A DNA stretch of 64,000 nucleotides from Burkholderiales bacterium (GCA_020355165.1 CP070661.1:1736193-1800192), one strand, 5' to 3'. Positions 30,955 to 39,550 are shown, numbered from the stretch's first letter. Notes: generated by a model not told the origin, from the sequence alone. Program-made: numbers and translations.

Positions 30955-32540
30955 GCTGGCCGCACTGGATCGTCGTGCCGGTGGCACTGCCGCTCGTTGC
31001 GGGAGCGGCGCTGCTGCTGGTCGAGCGCGCGCGTCCCGCCCTGGCGGCGCGGCTGTCGCTGGCCGCCACCGGGGCGCAGCTGCTGGTGGCCATCGGCCTC
31101 GCCGCGCAGGCCGCCGACGGCACCGTGCGCGCCTACCTGCTCGGCAACTGGAGCGCGCCGTTCGGCATCGCGTTGGCGCTCGACCGGCTCTCGGCGCTGA
31201 TGCTGGTGCTGACAGGCGTCATCGCGCTGGCCGCGCTCGCCTACGCGGTGGCGGGCGAGGCAAGGGCGCGCGTCGACAGGCTGGGCCCGCACTTCCACGC
31301 GCTGTTCCAGTTCCAGCTGATGGGACTCGCCGGTGCGTTCCTGACCGCCGACCTGTTCAACCTGTTCGTCTTCTTCGAGGTGCTGCTGATCGCCTCGTAC
31401 GGCCTGCTGCTGCACGGCGCCGGAGCGGCGCGGCTGCGCGCCGCGATCCACTACGTCAGCTTCAACCTGACCGGCTCGGCGCTGTTTCTGATCGCGGTGG
31501 CGTCGCTGTACGGCGTCGCCGGCACGCTGAACATGGCCGACCTCGCGCAGCGGGTGGCGCAGCTGCCGCCGCCGGCGGCGTCGCTGGCGCGCAGCGCCGG
31601 CCTGCTGCTGCTGGTGGTCTTCTGCGTCAAGGCGGCGCTGCTGCCGCTGTACTTCTGGCTGCCGAGCACCTACGGCGCGGCGGCGGCGCCGGTGGCGGCG
31701 CTGTTCGCGATCATGACCAAGGTCGGCGTCTACGCGGTGGCGCGCGTTTACACGCTGGTCTTCGGTGTTGACGGCGGGCTGGCCGCCGATCTCGCGCAGC
31801 CCTGGCTGCCCGTGCTCGGCATGGGAACGATCGCGCTGGCGGCGGTGGGTGCGCTGGCGGCGCGCGATATGCGCGGCCTGATCGGCTACCTCGTCATCGC
31901 CTCCGCCGGCACGCTGCTGATGGCGCTCGGCCTGGGCAGCCGCGACACGGTGGCGGCGGCCCTGTTCTACCTCGTCAACAGCACGCTGGTGGTGGCGGTG
32001 CTCTACCTGCTGGCCGACCGCATCGGCGCGCAGCGCGGCGAGCACGGCGACCTGCTGGCGCCGGGGCCGTTCGGTCCGGAACGCAACCTGCTCGGCGCCG
32101 CCTACTTCTTGGCCGCGGTCGCGGTGTGCGGCCTGCCGCCGCTGGCGGGCTTCCTCGGCAAGTCGCTGCTGCTGGCCGCGGCGCGCGACACTGCCTACGC
32201 GGCCTGGGTGTGGGCGGTCGTGCTGGCCTCGGGGCTGGCGATCATCATCAGCCTGGTCCGGGCCGGCAGCCGGGTCTTCTGGAAGCCGTACCTGCCGCCG
32301 GCGCCGCCGACGGCGAGCGCCACCTCGTCGGTGCAGGCGATGGCCCTGGGCTGGCTGTTCGCGGCGCTGCTGCTGAACACGGTCGGCGCCAGCGCGCTGG
32401 CGCGCTTCACCGGCGCCGCCGCGCAGCAGCTGCTCGAGCGCCGGCCGTACATCGACGCCGTGCTCGGGGCGACGCCGGTGCCGGCGGCAATGCCGATCCG
32501 CAGCATCGTCGGCGGCAAGCCGGCGAAGGACGGACCGTGA
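30951..32540 (+). CDS. mnhD: Mrp antiporter subunit D
   Basis: A 529-residue NuoN/NuoM-like membrane protein with about 14 helices. Typical MrpD stretches are LTADLFNLFVFFEVLLIASYGLLLHG (conserved membrane Glu), VVFCVKAALLPLYFWLPSTYGAAAAPVAALFAIMTKVGVYAVAR (key Lys) and GLPPLAGFLGKSLLLAA. It forms the second large antiporter-like subunit next to MrpA. It overlaps its neighbours C and E by 4 nt each, the latter through a GTGA junction. Confidence 0.95.
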   Translation: MSWPHWIVVPVALPLVAGAALLLVERARPALAARLSLAATGAQLLVAIGLAAQAADGTVRAYLLGNWSAPFGIALALDRLSALMLVLTGVIALAALAYAVAGEARARVDRLGPHFHALFQFQLMGLAGAFLTADLFNLFVFFEVLLIASYGLLLHGAGAARLRAAIHYVSFNLTGSALFLIAVASLYGVAGTLNMADLAQRVAQLPPPAASLARSAGLLLLVVFCVKAALLPLYFWLPSTYGAAAAPVAALFAIMTKVGVYAVARVYTLVFGVDGGLAADLAQPWLPVLGMGTIALAAVGALAARDMRGLIGYLVIASAGTLLMALGLGSRDTVAAALFYLVNSTLVVAVLYLLADRIGAQRGEHGDLLAPGPFGPERNLLGAAYFLAAVAVCGLPPLAGFLGKSLLLAAARDTAYAAWVWAVVLASGLAIIISLVRAGSRVFWKPYLPPAPPTASATSSVQAMALGWLFAALLLNTVGASALARFTGAAAQQLLERRPYIDAVLGATPVPAAMPIRSIVGGKPAKDGP

Positions 32541-33022
32541 AGCGCTGGCTGCCCGCGCCGGTGCTGTCGGCGACGCTGTTCGTCGTCTGGCTGCTGCTGA
32601 ACAACACCGTCGATCCGGCGCACATCGTGCTGGCGGCGCTGCTCGCGCTGGTCGTGCCGTGGTTCACCGGGCGGCTGCGGCCCGTGCAGCCGCGGCTGGG
32701 TCGACCGGCGCTGATCATCCGGCTGGCGCTGCTCGTGCTTTGGGACATCGTGCTGTCGAACATCGAAGTGGCACGGCGCATCCTCGGGCCGGAGGATGCG
32801 ATCAGGCCGGCCTTCGTCTGGGTGCCGCTGGCGATCACCGACCCGCACGCGATCCTCGCGCTGGCCGGGATCATCACCATGACGCCCGGCACGCTGTCGG
32901 CCGAGCTGTCCGCCGACGGCCGCCATCTGCTGGTGCACGCGTTCAACGTCGGCGACGAGGCCGCCCTGGTCGCACAGATCAAGGCCCGCTACGAGGCGCC
33001 GCTGAAGGAGATCTTCGAATGA
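32537..33022 (+). CDS. mnhE: Mrp antiporter subunit E
   Basis: A 161-residue protein starting with GTG inside the subunit D stop codon. The N-terminal half has two to three membrane helices (LFVVWLLLNNTVDPAHIVLAALLALVVP). The C-terminal half is soluble and carries the MrpE signature ITMTPGTLSAELSADGRHLLVHAFNV. MrpE is needed for assembly and activity of the complex. Its stop overlaps the subunit F start (ATGA). Confidence 0.94.
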   Translation: MKRWLPAPVLSATLFVVWLLLNNTVDPAHIVLAALLALVVPWFTGRLRPVQPRLGRPALIIRLALLVLWDIVLSNIEVARRILGPEDAIRPAFVWVPLAITDPHAILALAGIITMTPGTLSAELSADGRHLLVHAFNVGDEAALVAQIKARYEAPLKEIFE

Positions 33023-33291
33023 TCGTCGCCACCGTCCTGCCGTTCGCCATCGGCGCCTTCGCGCTGGCGCTGCTGCTGAACCTGTACCGCCTGCTGCGCG
33101 GCCCGGGCCTGGCCGACCGCATCCTGGCGCTCGACACCCTGTACATCAACTCGCTGGCGCTGCTGATCCTGCTCGGCATCCGTTTCGGCACCGCGCTGTT
33201 CTTCGAGGCGGCGCTGGTGATCGCGCTGATGGGCTTCGTCGGCACCGTGGTGCTGTCGAAGTTCGTCGTCCACGGCGACATCGTGGAGTAG
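33019..33291 (+). CDS. mnhF: Mrp antiporter subunit F
   Basis: A 90-residue membrane protein with three helices. The MrpF signature LYRLLRGPGLADRILALDTLYINSLALLILLGIR is complete, and it ends in a short soluble tail after VVLSKFVVHGD. The start overlaps the end of subunit E by 4 nt. The subunit G gene follows 4 nt after its stop. Confidence 0.94.
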   Translation: MIVATVLPFAIGAFALALLLNLYRLLRGPGLADRILALDTLYINSLALLILLGIRFGTALFFEAALVIALMGFVGTVVLSKFVVHGDIVE

Positions 33292-33295
33292 GACG

Positions 33296-33649
33296 ATGCC
33301 GTTGCCGCCGCTGCTCGACCTGCTGGTTGCCGTGCTGCTGGTGATCGGCACCGCGTTCGCCCTGATCGGCTCGTGGGGGCTGGCCAAGCTGGCCGACTTC
33401 TTCAAGCGCCTGCACGGCCCGACCAAGGCGAGCACGCTCGGTGTCGGCTGCGTGCTGCTCGCCTCGGTGCTTTTCTTCACCTTCCGCCCCGGCTCGGGCG
33501 GCGTCAGCCTGCACGAAGTGCTTGTGACGCTGTTCATCTTCCTGACCGCCCCGATCTCGGCCCACCTTCTGGTCAAGGCGGCGCTGGTGCTCGATCCGTC
33601 GGAGCGGCCGGCGCCGCCGCAGGATCGCGCCGACGGCGGCAGTGCCTAG
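33296..33649 (+). CDS. mnhG: Mrp antiporter subunit G
   Basis: A 117-residue membrane protein of the MrpG/PhaG family. It shows the signature LIGSWGLAKLADFFKRLHGPTKASTLGVGCVLLAS, a second membrane stretch and the conserved VLVTLFIFLTAPISAHLLVKAAL. It is the last gene of the antiporter operon, so all seven Mrp subunits are present (A and B fused). It ends 15 nt from the convergent ACP-GNAT gene. Confidence 0.94.
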   Translation: MPLPPLLDLLVAVLLVIGTAFALIGSWGLAKLADFFKRLHGPTKASTLGVGCVLLASVLFFTFRPGSGGVSLHEVLVTLFIFLTAPISAHLLVKAALVLDPSERPAPPQDRADGGSA

Positions 33650-33664
33650 GCGCGCCGGCGGCGG

Positions 33665-34462
33665 TCACAGCCGGCGCACGATGCGCACCGTCTCGCGGTC
33701 GTCGGGATCGCGCTGCTGGATGAAGCCGAGCTGGCGGCTGAACTTCAGCATGCGCACGTTGGTGGCGAGCACGGTGCCTTCCATCGTGGCCAGACCGCGC
33801 GAGCGCGCGACGTCGATCAGCGTGCGCATCAGGATGCCGGCCAGCCCGGAGCCCTGCCAGTCGTCGTCGACCGCGATCGCGAACTCGCAGCTGCCGCCGT
33901 CCGGCGCGACGATGTAGCGCGCCACGCCGACCAGCGCCGCCTCGCCGTCGCGATCGACGGTTGCCCCCAGTGCAACGTGGCGGACCTGGTCGACCTCGGT
34001 GAAGTAGTGCAGCTTGGCCTCGGACAGCTCGCTGACGGTCACCAGGAAGCGCTTGTAGCGGGTCTCCTGCGACAGGTGGCGGAAGAAATCCGCCTCCCGT
34101 CGCAGGTCGTCGGGGCGGATCGGTCGCACCGTGATGGCTTGGCCGCCGATCAGGTGCTGGCCGCTCGGCAGTCCGGTCGCCGCCGGCGCCCGGCGGTCCG
34201 CCGGTCGGGCGGCGGGCTGCGCCTGCCGCGCTGCCAGGTAGGCGACGATCGCATCGAGCGTGCCCAGCCGGCCGGCGTCCTCGTCGGGGATCGCGATCGA
34301 CAGGCGCTCCTGCAGGCCGGCCAGCACGTTCAGCCAGTCGATCGAGTCGAGGTCGATCTGGCGGCGCAATGGCTGCTGCGGCCGGATCTGCTGCGCATCG
34401 ATCTCCGGTGCGACCGCGACGATCGTCTGCAGTACCGCTTCACGGATGGCGGCAATGTCCAC
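33665..34462 (-). CDS. Acyl carrier protein-GNAT acetyltransferase fusion
   Basis: A 265-residue protein. Residues 1-78 look like an acyl carrier protein: four helices with the phosphopantetheine attachment motif IDLDSIDWLN and candidate Ser40. An Ala/Arg/Pro-rich linker (about 80-100) leads to a GNAT N-acyltransferase domain (about 108-260). That domain has RPIRPDD, FAIAVDDDWQGSGLAGILMRTLIDVAR (acetyl-CoA binding loop region) and LGF near the end. Similar GNAT domains occur in Pat-type protein acetyltransferases. The fusion suggests that the acyl donor may be carried on the protein itself. The substrate is unknown. Confidence 0.88.
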   Translation of the reverse strand: MDIAAIREAVLQTIVAVAPEIDAQQIRPQQPLRRQIDLDSIDWLNVLAGLQERLSIAIPDEDAGRLGTLDAIVAYLAARQAQPAARPADRRAPAATGLPSGQHLIGGQAITVRPIRPDDLRREADFFRHLSQETRYKRFLVTVSELSEAKLHYFTEVDQVRHVALGATVDRDGEAALVGVARYIVAPDGGSCEFAIAVDDDWQGSGLAGILMRTLIDVARSRGLATMEGTVLATNVRMLKFSRQLGFIQQRDPDDRETVRIVRRL

Positions 34463-34541
34463 CGGCGTTCCTCGTCTTTCGCGGCATGCCCGCCGTGTTC
34501 GGCCCTGCGGCCAGTCTAGGGCGGCGTCGCTATAGTGGGCC

Positions 34542-35219
34542 GTGGCTGGATCAAGGGCCCCCGTCGATTCGCGCAGTGCGCTGCTGGCCGGTGCCAGCGG
34601 CCTGGTCGGCCGCGCGCTGCTCGCCCTGCTGCTCGACTCGCCGCGCTACCGGCGGGTCTACGTCGTGCTGCGCCGCGCGGTCGCTGACCTCGCCGGACAC
34701 GCGAAGCTGGTCACCACGCGGGTGGACTTCGCGGCGCTGCCGGCGCTGCCGCCGGTCGACGACGTGTTCATCGCGCTCGGCACGACGATCAGGGCCGCCG
34801 GGTCACAGCAGGCATTCCGGCAGGTCGACTTCGACGCGGTGGTGGGCACGGCGCGGGCGGCAAGGGCGGCCGGAGCGCGGCGCCTGATGGTCGTCTCGGC
34901 GCTCGGCGCCGATGCCGCCTCGCCGGTGTTCTACAACCGCGTCAAGGGCGAGATGCAGCAGGCCGTCGTCACGCTCGGCTACGACAGCGTCGTCATCGCG
35001 CAGCCGTCGCTGCTGCTCGGCGACCGCAGCGCGCTCGGCCAGCCCAGACGCGCCGGCGAGGCGTGGGCGCAGCGCCTGCTGCGCCCGCTGTCCGGCTGGC
35101 TGCCGGCGCGGGTGCGCCCGATTCGGGCCGAGGACGTCGCCCGCGCGCTGCTGCGCGCCGCGCTCGAGGCGGCGCCGGGCGTGCGCATCCTCGGCTGCGC
35201 CGAAATGCAGCCGCGCTGA
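34542..35219 (+). CDS. NAD(P)-binding Rossmann-fold oxidoreductase (SDR-like)
   Basis: A 225-residue protein of the atypical short-chain dehydrogenase type, close to the HTATIP2/YbjT-like NAD(P)H-binding proteins. The N-terminal glycine motif is LLAGASGLVGRALLALLL. Further typical segments are VDDVFIALGTTIRAAGSQQAF, LMVVSALGADAASPVFYNRVKGEMQ (active-site Ser/Tyr/Lys region) and a C-terminal IRAEDVARALLRAAL. The reaction is not known. It starts 79 nt from the divergent ACP-GNAT gene and is followed by the alpha/beta hydrolase 32 nt downstream on the same strand. Confidence 0.88.
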   Translation: MAGSRAPVDSRSALLAGASGLVGRALLALLLDSPRYRRVYVVLRRAVADLAGHAKLVTTRVDFAALPALPPVDDVFIALGTTIRAAGSQQAFRQVDFDAVVGTARAARAAGARRLMVVSALGADAASPVFYNRVKGEMQQAVVTLGYDSVVIAQPSLLLGDRSALGQPRRAGEAWAQRLLRPLSGWLPARVRPIRAEDVARALLRAALEAAPGVRILGCAEMQPR

Positions 35220-35251
35220 TCGCTCGCTGCACGACCCGGCCGACCCACGCG

Positions 35252-36049
35252 ATGCCCACCCTGCGGATCGGCGATGTCGAGGTCCACGTCGACGGAGAGG
35301 GACCGCGCTCGATCGTGTTCGTCCACGGCTGGCCGGACACCTGCCGCCTGTGGGACCGGCAGGTCGAGGCCTTGCGCAGCCGCTATCGCTGCGTCCGCTT
35401 CACGCTGCCCGGCTTCGAGCGGGATCACCCTCGCCGCGCCTACTCGCTCGATGAGGTGATCGAGCTGATCCGCGGCATCGTCGAGCACGGCTGCGGCGCC
35501 GAAGCGGTCACCCTGCTGGTGCACGACTGGGGCTGTGTCTACGGCTACCAGTTCGCGCTGCGCTATCCGCAGCTGGTCCGCCGCATCGTCGGCGTCGACA
35601 TCGGCGACGCCGGCTCCCGCCGCCACCTGCAGGAGCTCGGCCCGACGGCGAAGGCGATGATCGTCGCCTACCAGCTATGGCTGGCGGCTGCCTGGCGCAT
35701 CGGTGGCCCGCTGGGAGACTGGATGGCGCGCGCGATGGCGCGCCTGGCCGGGGCGCCGGGCGAACGGACGTCGATCGGCGCCTGGATGGGCCACCCGTAC
35801 TACGTGCAGTGGGTGCGGCGCGGCTACCGGCAGGCACGATCGTTCCGACCTGCGTGCCCGATGCTCTTCGTCTACGGCAGGCGCAAGCCGTTCATGTTCC
35901 ACTCCTCCGGCTGGGCCGCCGAAGTCGGCGCGGGGCCGGGCAGCCGGGTGCTCGCCTTCGACAGCGGCCACTGGGTGATGGCCGAACAGCCGCGGCAGTT
36001 CAACCAGGCCGTCATCGAGTGGCTGACTGCCGGCGACGCGGCCGCTTGA
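35252..36049 (+). CDS. Alpha/beta-fold hydrolase with Asp nucleophile
   Basis: A 265-residue hydrolase. The oxyanion loop is VFVHGWPDT (about 23-30). The nucleophile elbow is LVHDWGCVYG with Asp92, as in epoxide hydrolases and haloalkane dehalogenases rather than Ser esterases. The catalytic His lies in DSGHWVMAEQP near the C terminus. The start at 35252 gives the family N terminus MPTLRIGDVEVHV; upstream codons belong to the preceding gene. Its last 38 nt overlap, tail to tail, the wax ester synthase gene. The substrate is unknown; an acyl or epoxide compound is plausible given the lipid-related neighbours. Confidence 0.9.
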   Translation: MPTLRIGDVEVHVDGEGPRSIVFVHGWPDTCRLWDRQVEALRSRYRCVRFTLPGFERDHPRRAYSLDEVIELIRGIVEHGCGAEAVTLLVHDWGCVYGYQFALRYPQLVRRIVGVDIGDAGSRRHLQELGPTAKAMIVAYQLWLAAAWRIGGPLGDWMARAMARLAGAPGERTSIGAWMGHPYYVQWVRRGYRQARSFRPACPMLFVYGRRKPFMFHSSGWAAEVGAGPGSRVLAFDSGHWVMAEQPRQFNQAVIEWLTAGDAAA

Positions 36050-37469
36050 CCGTCTTGCGCCGGCGCTTCGCCGGCGGCAGCAGGGCGGCCTCCAGCTCGC
36101 CGAGCGCGTCGGCGGCGTACAGCGCCAGTCGCTGCAGGCTGGGCACCGACGAGTGGCAGCCGGTGAAGCCGAAGTTCATCGCGCCGGCGTAGCTCTGGCA
36201 GGTGATGTTCAGTGCCTGGCCGTGGGTGACGATCGACGCCGGGAAGATGGCGAGCAGTTCGGCGCCGCGGAAGTACAGCGGCTTGTCCGGTCCCGGCACG
36301 TTGGAGATGGTGACGTTGAACATCGGCCGCGTGCGTCCGCCGATGCCGGTGAGCAGCGTGATCACGGTCGGCGCCATCAGCAGCATCGTGTAGTTGATCA
36401 TCGCCTCGCGCGGCAGGCTCTGCACGTGCGCCTTGGCGTGCTGCACCGAGCGCTTGATCGCCTCCAGCCGTTCGAGCGGGTCGGCGATGTCGGTGCCGAG
36501 CGTCGCCACGATGAAGCTGATCGCGTTGCCGGTACCCTCGTCGTCCTTCGGCCGCACCGACACCGGGATGCCGGCGGTCAGCGACTTGCCGGGCAGGGCG
36601 TCGCGCTCGAGCAGGAAACGGCGCAGCGCGCCGCCGCACAGCGCCAGCACGACGTCGTTGAGCGTGCAGTTCGCCGCCGTCGCCAGCGCACGCAGGCGTT
36701 GCAGCGCAAAGTGCTGCGTGGCGAAGCGCCGCTTCTCGCGCACCCGGCCGTTGAGCACCGACAGCGGCGAATCGAAGGGCAGCACCATGCCATCGCCGCC
36801 ACTGCCGATACGCGTCAGCATCCTGCCGAAGGCGGTGGCCAGTTGCGGCACCGACCGCACCTGGTCGCGCAGCGAGCCGAGGGCCGCTGCAACGGTGCCG
36901 GCGAGATCCGCTGTGGCGGCGTGCCTTGGTCGCGCCGATTCGCCCGAGCCCATGGCCCAGAACGGCGGCATCTTCAGGCTGCGTGCCCGGTCGGTCGCCA
37001 TGCTCCGCTGCAGCATCTTCATGCCGCTGACGCCGTCGATCAGCGAGTGGTGCATCTTGACGAACACCGCGAAGCGGTTGTCTTCCAGCCCTTCGATGAT
37101 CGTGCACTCCCACGGTGGGCGGGTCAGATCGAGCGGCGTGCTCTGCAGGCGGCCGACCAGCTCGCCGAGCTCGCGCTCGCCGCCCGGCCACGGCAGTGCC
37201 GAGTGACGCACGTGGTACTCGAGGTCGATGTCGTCGTCCTCGACCCACGTCGGCCACAGGCTGCCGGCGACGCCGTCTTTCAGCCGCCGGTTCCAGGGCG
37301 CCCTGAAGCGGCGGTGGCCGCGGAACTCCTTCATCAGCCGGCGGACGAAGTCGCGCGGTGCGTTCTCCGGCAGGCGGAACTGCAGCAGGCCGCCGACGTG
37401 GTTCGGCGTGGCACGCGACTCGGTGAACAGCCAGGCGGCGTCGAGCGGGTTAAGGCCTGTCGTGCTCAT
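36012..37469 (-). CDS. Wax ester synthase/acyl-CoA:diacylglycerol acyltransferase (WS/DGAT)
   Basis: A 485-residue acyltransferase that joins acyl-CoA to long-chain alcohols or diacylglycerol, making storage lipids. The catalytic HHxxxDG motif is complete at about residues 140-146 (HHSLIDG). Other family marks are PLDLTRPPWE before it, the ALCGGALRRFLLERDALPGKSL region, and the C-terminal NVTISNVPGPDKPLYFRGAEL and SYAGAMNFGFTGC segments. The lysine/arginine-rich tail is unusual but short. It shares 38 nt with the convergent hydrolase gene. The XRE-type regulator is encoded 41 nt upstream of its start. Confidence 0.94.
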   Translation of the reverse strand: MSTTGLNPLDAAWLFTESRATPNHVGGLLQFRLPENAPRDFVRRLMKEFRGHRRFRAPWNRRLKDGVAGSLWPTWVEDDDIDLEYHVRHSALPWPGGERELGELVGRLQSTPLDLTRPPWECTIIEGLEDNRFAVFVKMHHSLIDGVSGMKMLQRSMATDRARSLKMPPFWAMGSGESARPRHAATADLAGTVAAALGSLRDQVRSVPQLATAFGRMLTRIGSGGDGMVLPFDSPLSVLNGRVREKRRFATQHFALQRLRALATAANCTLNDVVLALCGGALRRFLLERDALPGKSLTAGIPVSVRPKDDEGTGNAISFIVATLGTDIADPLERLEAIKRSVQHAKAHVQSLPREAMINYTMLLMAPTVITLLTGIGGRTRPMFNVTISNVPGPDKPLYFRGAELLAIFPASIVTHGQALNITCQSYAGAMNFGFTGCHSSVPSLQRLALYAADALGELEAALLPPAKRRRKTVKRPRRRQSATR

Positions 37470-37510
37470 GCTTCAGTCCTCGCTTGTGGTTGCCAGCCGA
37501 TCGCAGCCGG

Positions 37511-38146
37511 CTATGGCCTGCCGGCTGCCGCGGCGGCGCGGAACGCTACCGCCATGTCGAAGGCCTGCCGGGTGAAGGCGAGCGCGGCGGCGAAATCCTC
37601 GTCCGACAATCGCCGCGCAGCGTCGTTGCCGCGATACACGTTGGCCAGTTCGCGCTCGCGCCCGGCCTGCACGACCAGCTTGCCGATACCGAGGTCCTCC
37701 AGCGCCTTCCACAGGTCGGGGTTATAGGCGCGCGTGAGTTTCATCACCGAGGTCAGCGGGTCGCCGCGTCCGAGCACGCCGGCCAGGCGAAGGATCACTT
37801 CGAACGGAAGTGCGACCAGGCCGCGCTCGGCGTTGGCGATCAGGTCCGGCTCGCGCAGGTCGACGGCGCGCGCCAGCTCCTCCAGCGTCAGCCCGGCCGC
37901 TTCACGCATCCGGCGCAGCACCGCGCCGGCTCTGGCGATCGCCGACTTCTGCCCCGGCGTGCGTGCCCGCGCCGTGGCCAGGCCGAGCGCCAGGTCGGTG
38001 GCCGGCACCGCGATGCCGAGCACCGTGTCGGCCCAGCCGCGCAGGTTTCTCGCGATCGCGTCGATCGGCAGCATCTCGGCGCCGCTCCTGCGTCTCGCCT
38101 TCGGCGCCCTGGTGCTGCTGCGCCTGCTCTTGCTGCTTGTACTCAC
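37511..38146 (-). CDS. XRE-family helix-turn-helix regulator
   Basis: A 211-residue protein with a basic Ser/Arg-rich N terminus and a Cro/CI-type helix-turn-helix at about residues 70-120 (AVLRRMREAAGLTLEELARAVDL, LIANAERGLVALPFEVILRLAGVL). The C-terminal helical part (DPLTSVMKLTRAYNPDLWKALEDLGIGKLV) resembles other proteobacterial regulators found with DGAT or fatty-acid genes, but I cannot name the family. It lies just upstream of the wax ester synthase in the same direction and may control it. The start could be the later in-frame ATG before LPIDAIARNL. Confidence 0.82.
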   Translation of the reverse strand: MSTSSKSRRSSTRAPKARRRSGAEMLPIDAIARNLRGWADTVLGIAVPATDLALGLATARARTPGQKSAIARAGAVLRRMREAAGLTLEELARAVDLREPDLIANAERGLVALPFEVILRLAGVLGRGDPLTSVMKLTRAYNPDLWKALEDLGIGKLVVQAGRERELANVYRGNDAARRLSDEDFAAALAFTRQAFDMAVAFRAAAAAGRP

Positions 38147-38345
38147 TGGTCACCCTCCCGCGTCGATCGGCCCCGGCAGGGCCGGGACTGCAGATTGTCC
38201 CGCGTTGCGGCGGCGGCCGGTCAGGCGGCGGAAGGCGGCAACTGGGCTCGCCAACCGTGGCCGCGCCGGCGGGCCGCGCGCAGCGGCGCCGGCACGTTGC
38301 CTGCGGCTGCGCCTTCCGGCCCGCCGTTGCGCCCTGGCCGGCCGG

Positions 38346-38954
38346 TCAGGCAGCGAGCAGCGGCCGCGCCAGCCAGCCGAGCATCAGCAGCCCGGCGGCG
38401 GCGATCCAGCTGCCCGCCACTCGAACCGCGACGCGCGTCCATCCGGCCTGAAGCCGGGTCACCTCGGCGGCGACGATCGCCAGCAGGCAGAACACCGCGC
38501 TGACCGCGCCGGCGACCGCCAGCGTGCTGGCGCCGCCCGTGGTCATCGTCGCCCCGTTGGCGAAGCCGTGCAGAAGGCCGGCCGCGCCGGCGAACACGGC
38601 CACCGCAGCGGGCCGCAGCTTGGCGTCGAGCAGGACCAGCATCCCGGCGGCGACGAAGGGCAGGGTCGTGATCACCGGCGTCGGCGCGGACGCAAACCGC
38701 GTGCCGAGCAGCGCGCCGGCGAGCCAGGCGGCCGGCAGCACGAACAGCGCGCGGCGCGCCGGCGCCACGCCGCGCTGGCCGGCCATTAGAGCGATGGCCA
38801 GCACGACCAGCAGGTCGGCCGGCGTCAGGACGACGTGCGCCAGGCCGTCGTAGAAGGCGCCGAAGCCGGTCTCGACGAGGTGTGCCTGCGCCGGCGCGGA
38901 TGCCGCCAGCAGCGCCGAAGAAACGAGCAGCGCGATCGAACGACGGCCGTTCAC
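38346..38954 (-). CDS. HupE/UreJ-like membrane protein lacking the full metal motif
   Basis: A 202-residue protein starting with GTG that overlaps the previous stop (GTGA). It has a signal-like first helix ending APAQAHLVETG and about six membrane helices. It looks like a diverged HupE: where the preceding paralogue has HPVSGLDH, this one reads HVVLTPAD, and the second motif is LLHGFANG. The invariant aspartate-histidine pair is therefore absent, suggesting changed metal specificity or a structural role. It is the last gene of the DUF3604 operon. About 200 nt without a clear gene separate it from the XRE regulator. Confidence 0.78.
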   Translation of the reverse strand: MNGRRSIALLVSSALLAASAPAQAHLVETGFGAFYDGLAHVVLTPADLLVVLAIALMAGQRGVAPARRALFVLPAAWLAGALLGTRFASAPTPVITTLPFVAAGMLVLLDAKLRPAAVAVFAGAAGLLHGFANGATMTTGGASTLAVAGAVSAVFCLLAIVAAEVTRLQAGWTRVAVRVAGSWIAAAGLLMLGWLARPLLAA

Positions 38955-39550
38955 GCGACCGCCCGCCAGAGGAAGAACAGGCCTGCCAGCGCGACGCCGC
39001 CGCCGGCTGCGCGCACCACCTGTCGGCCGGCGCGCCAGCGGTTTGCCACGCCGAGCAGGATGCCGAGCGCGTGCAGCGTGCCGGTGGCCACGACGAAGCC
39101 GAGGCTGTAGAGCAGGGCGCTGGCGCCTGCCGGCAGTTCGCGGCCGTGCGCGTGGCCGTGGAACACGGCGAAAAAGGCGACGATCACCGCAGCCAGCCAC
39201 AGCGGCGGGCGCAGCTCGGCCAGCACCATCGTGCCGAGCACGATGGCCGAGACCGCGATGCCGACCTCGACACCGGGCAGCGGCAGTCCGAGCAGTCCCA
39301 TCAGGCCGCCAAAGGCCATCACCAGCGGAAACGCAACCGGCAGCACCCAGATCGCCGGCGGCCCGAGCACGGCGCCCCACAGGCCGACCGCGATCATCGC
39401 CAGCACGTGGTCCAGCCCCGAGACCGGATGCGCGAGCCCGGCGAGCAGCCCCGCCGCCTGCCCGCTTTCGGCGTGGGCCAGCGCCGGCGCAGGCACGAGC
39501 GCGAGCGCGGCGGCGGTGCAGGCGGCGAGCGCACGCCGACCGGCGTTCAT
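38951..39550 (-). CDS. HupE/UreJ family membrane protein
   Basis: A 199-residue protein of the HupE/UreJ family, generally held to move nickel or cobalt across the membrane. It has an N-terminal signal-like helix ending in AHAESG, about six helices, the metal motif GLAHPVSGLDHVLAM (HPxxGxDH) and the second motif FHGHAHGRELPAG. Both histidine clusters are intact. It overlaps its neighbours on both sides by 4 nt (ATGA upstream, GTGA downstream). There is no urease or hydrogenase gene in the window, so its usual partner is missing here. Confidence 0.88.
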   Translation of the reverse strand: MNAGRRALAACTAAALALVPAPALAHAESGQAAGLLAGLAHPVSGLDHVLAMIAVGLWGAVLGPPAIWVLPVAFPLVMAFGGLMGLLGLPLPGVEVGIAVSAIVLGTMVLAELRPPLWLAAVIVAFFAVFHGHAHGRELPAGASALLYSLGFVVATGTLHALGILLGVANRWRAGRQVVRAAGGGVALAGLFFLWRAVA

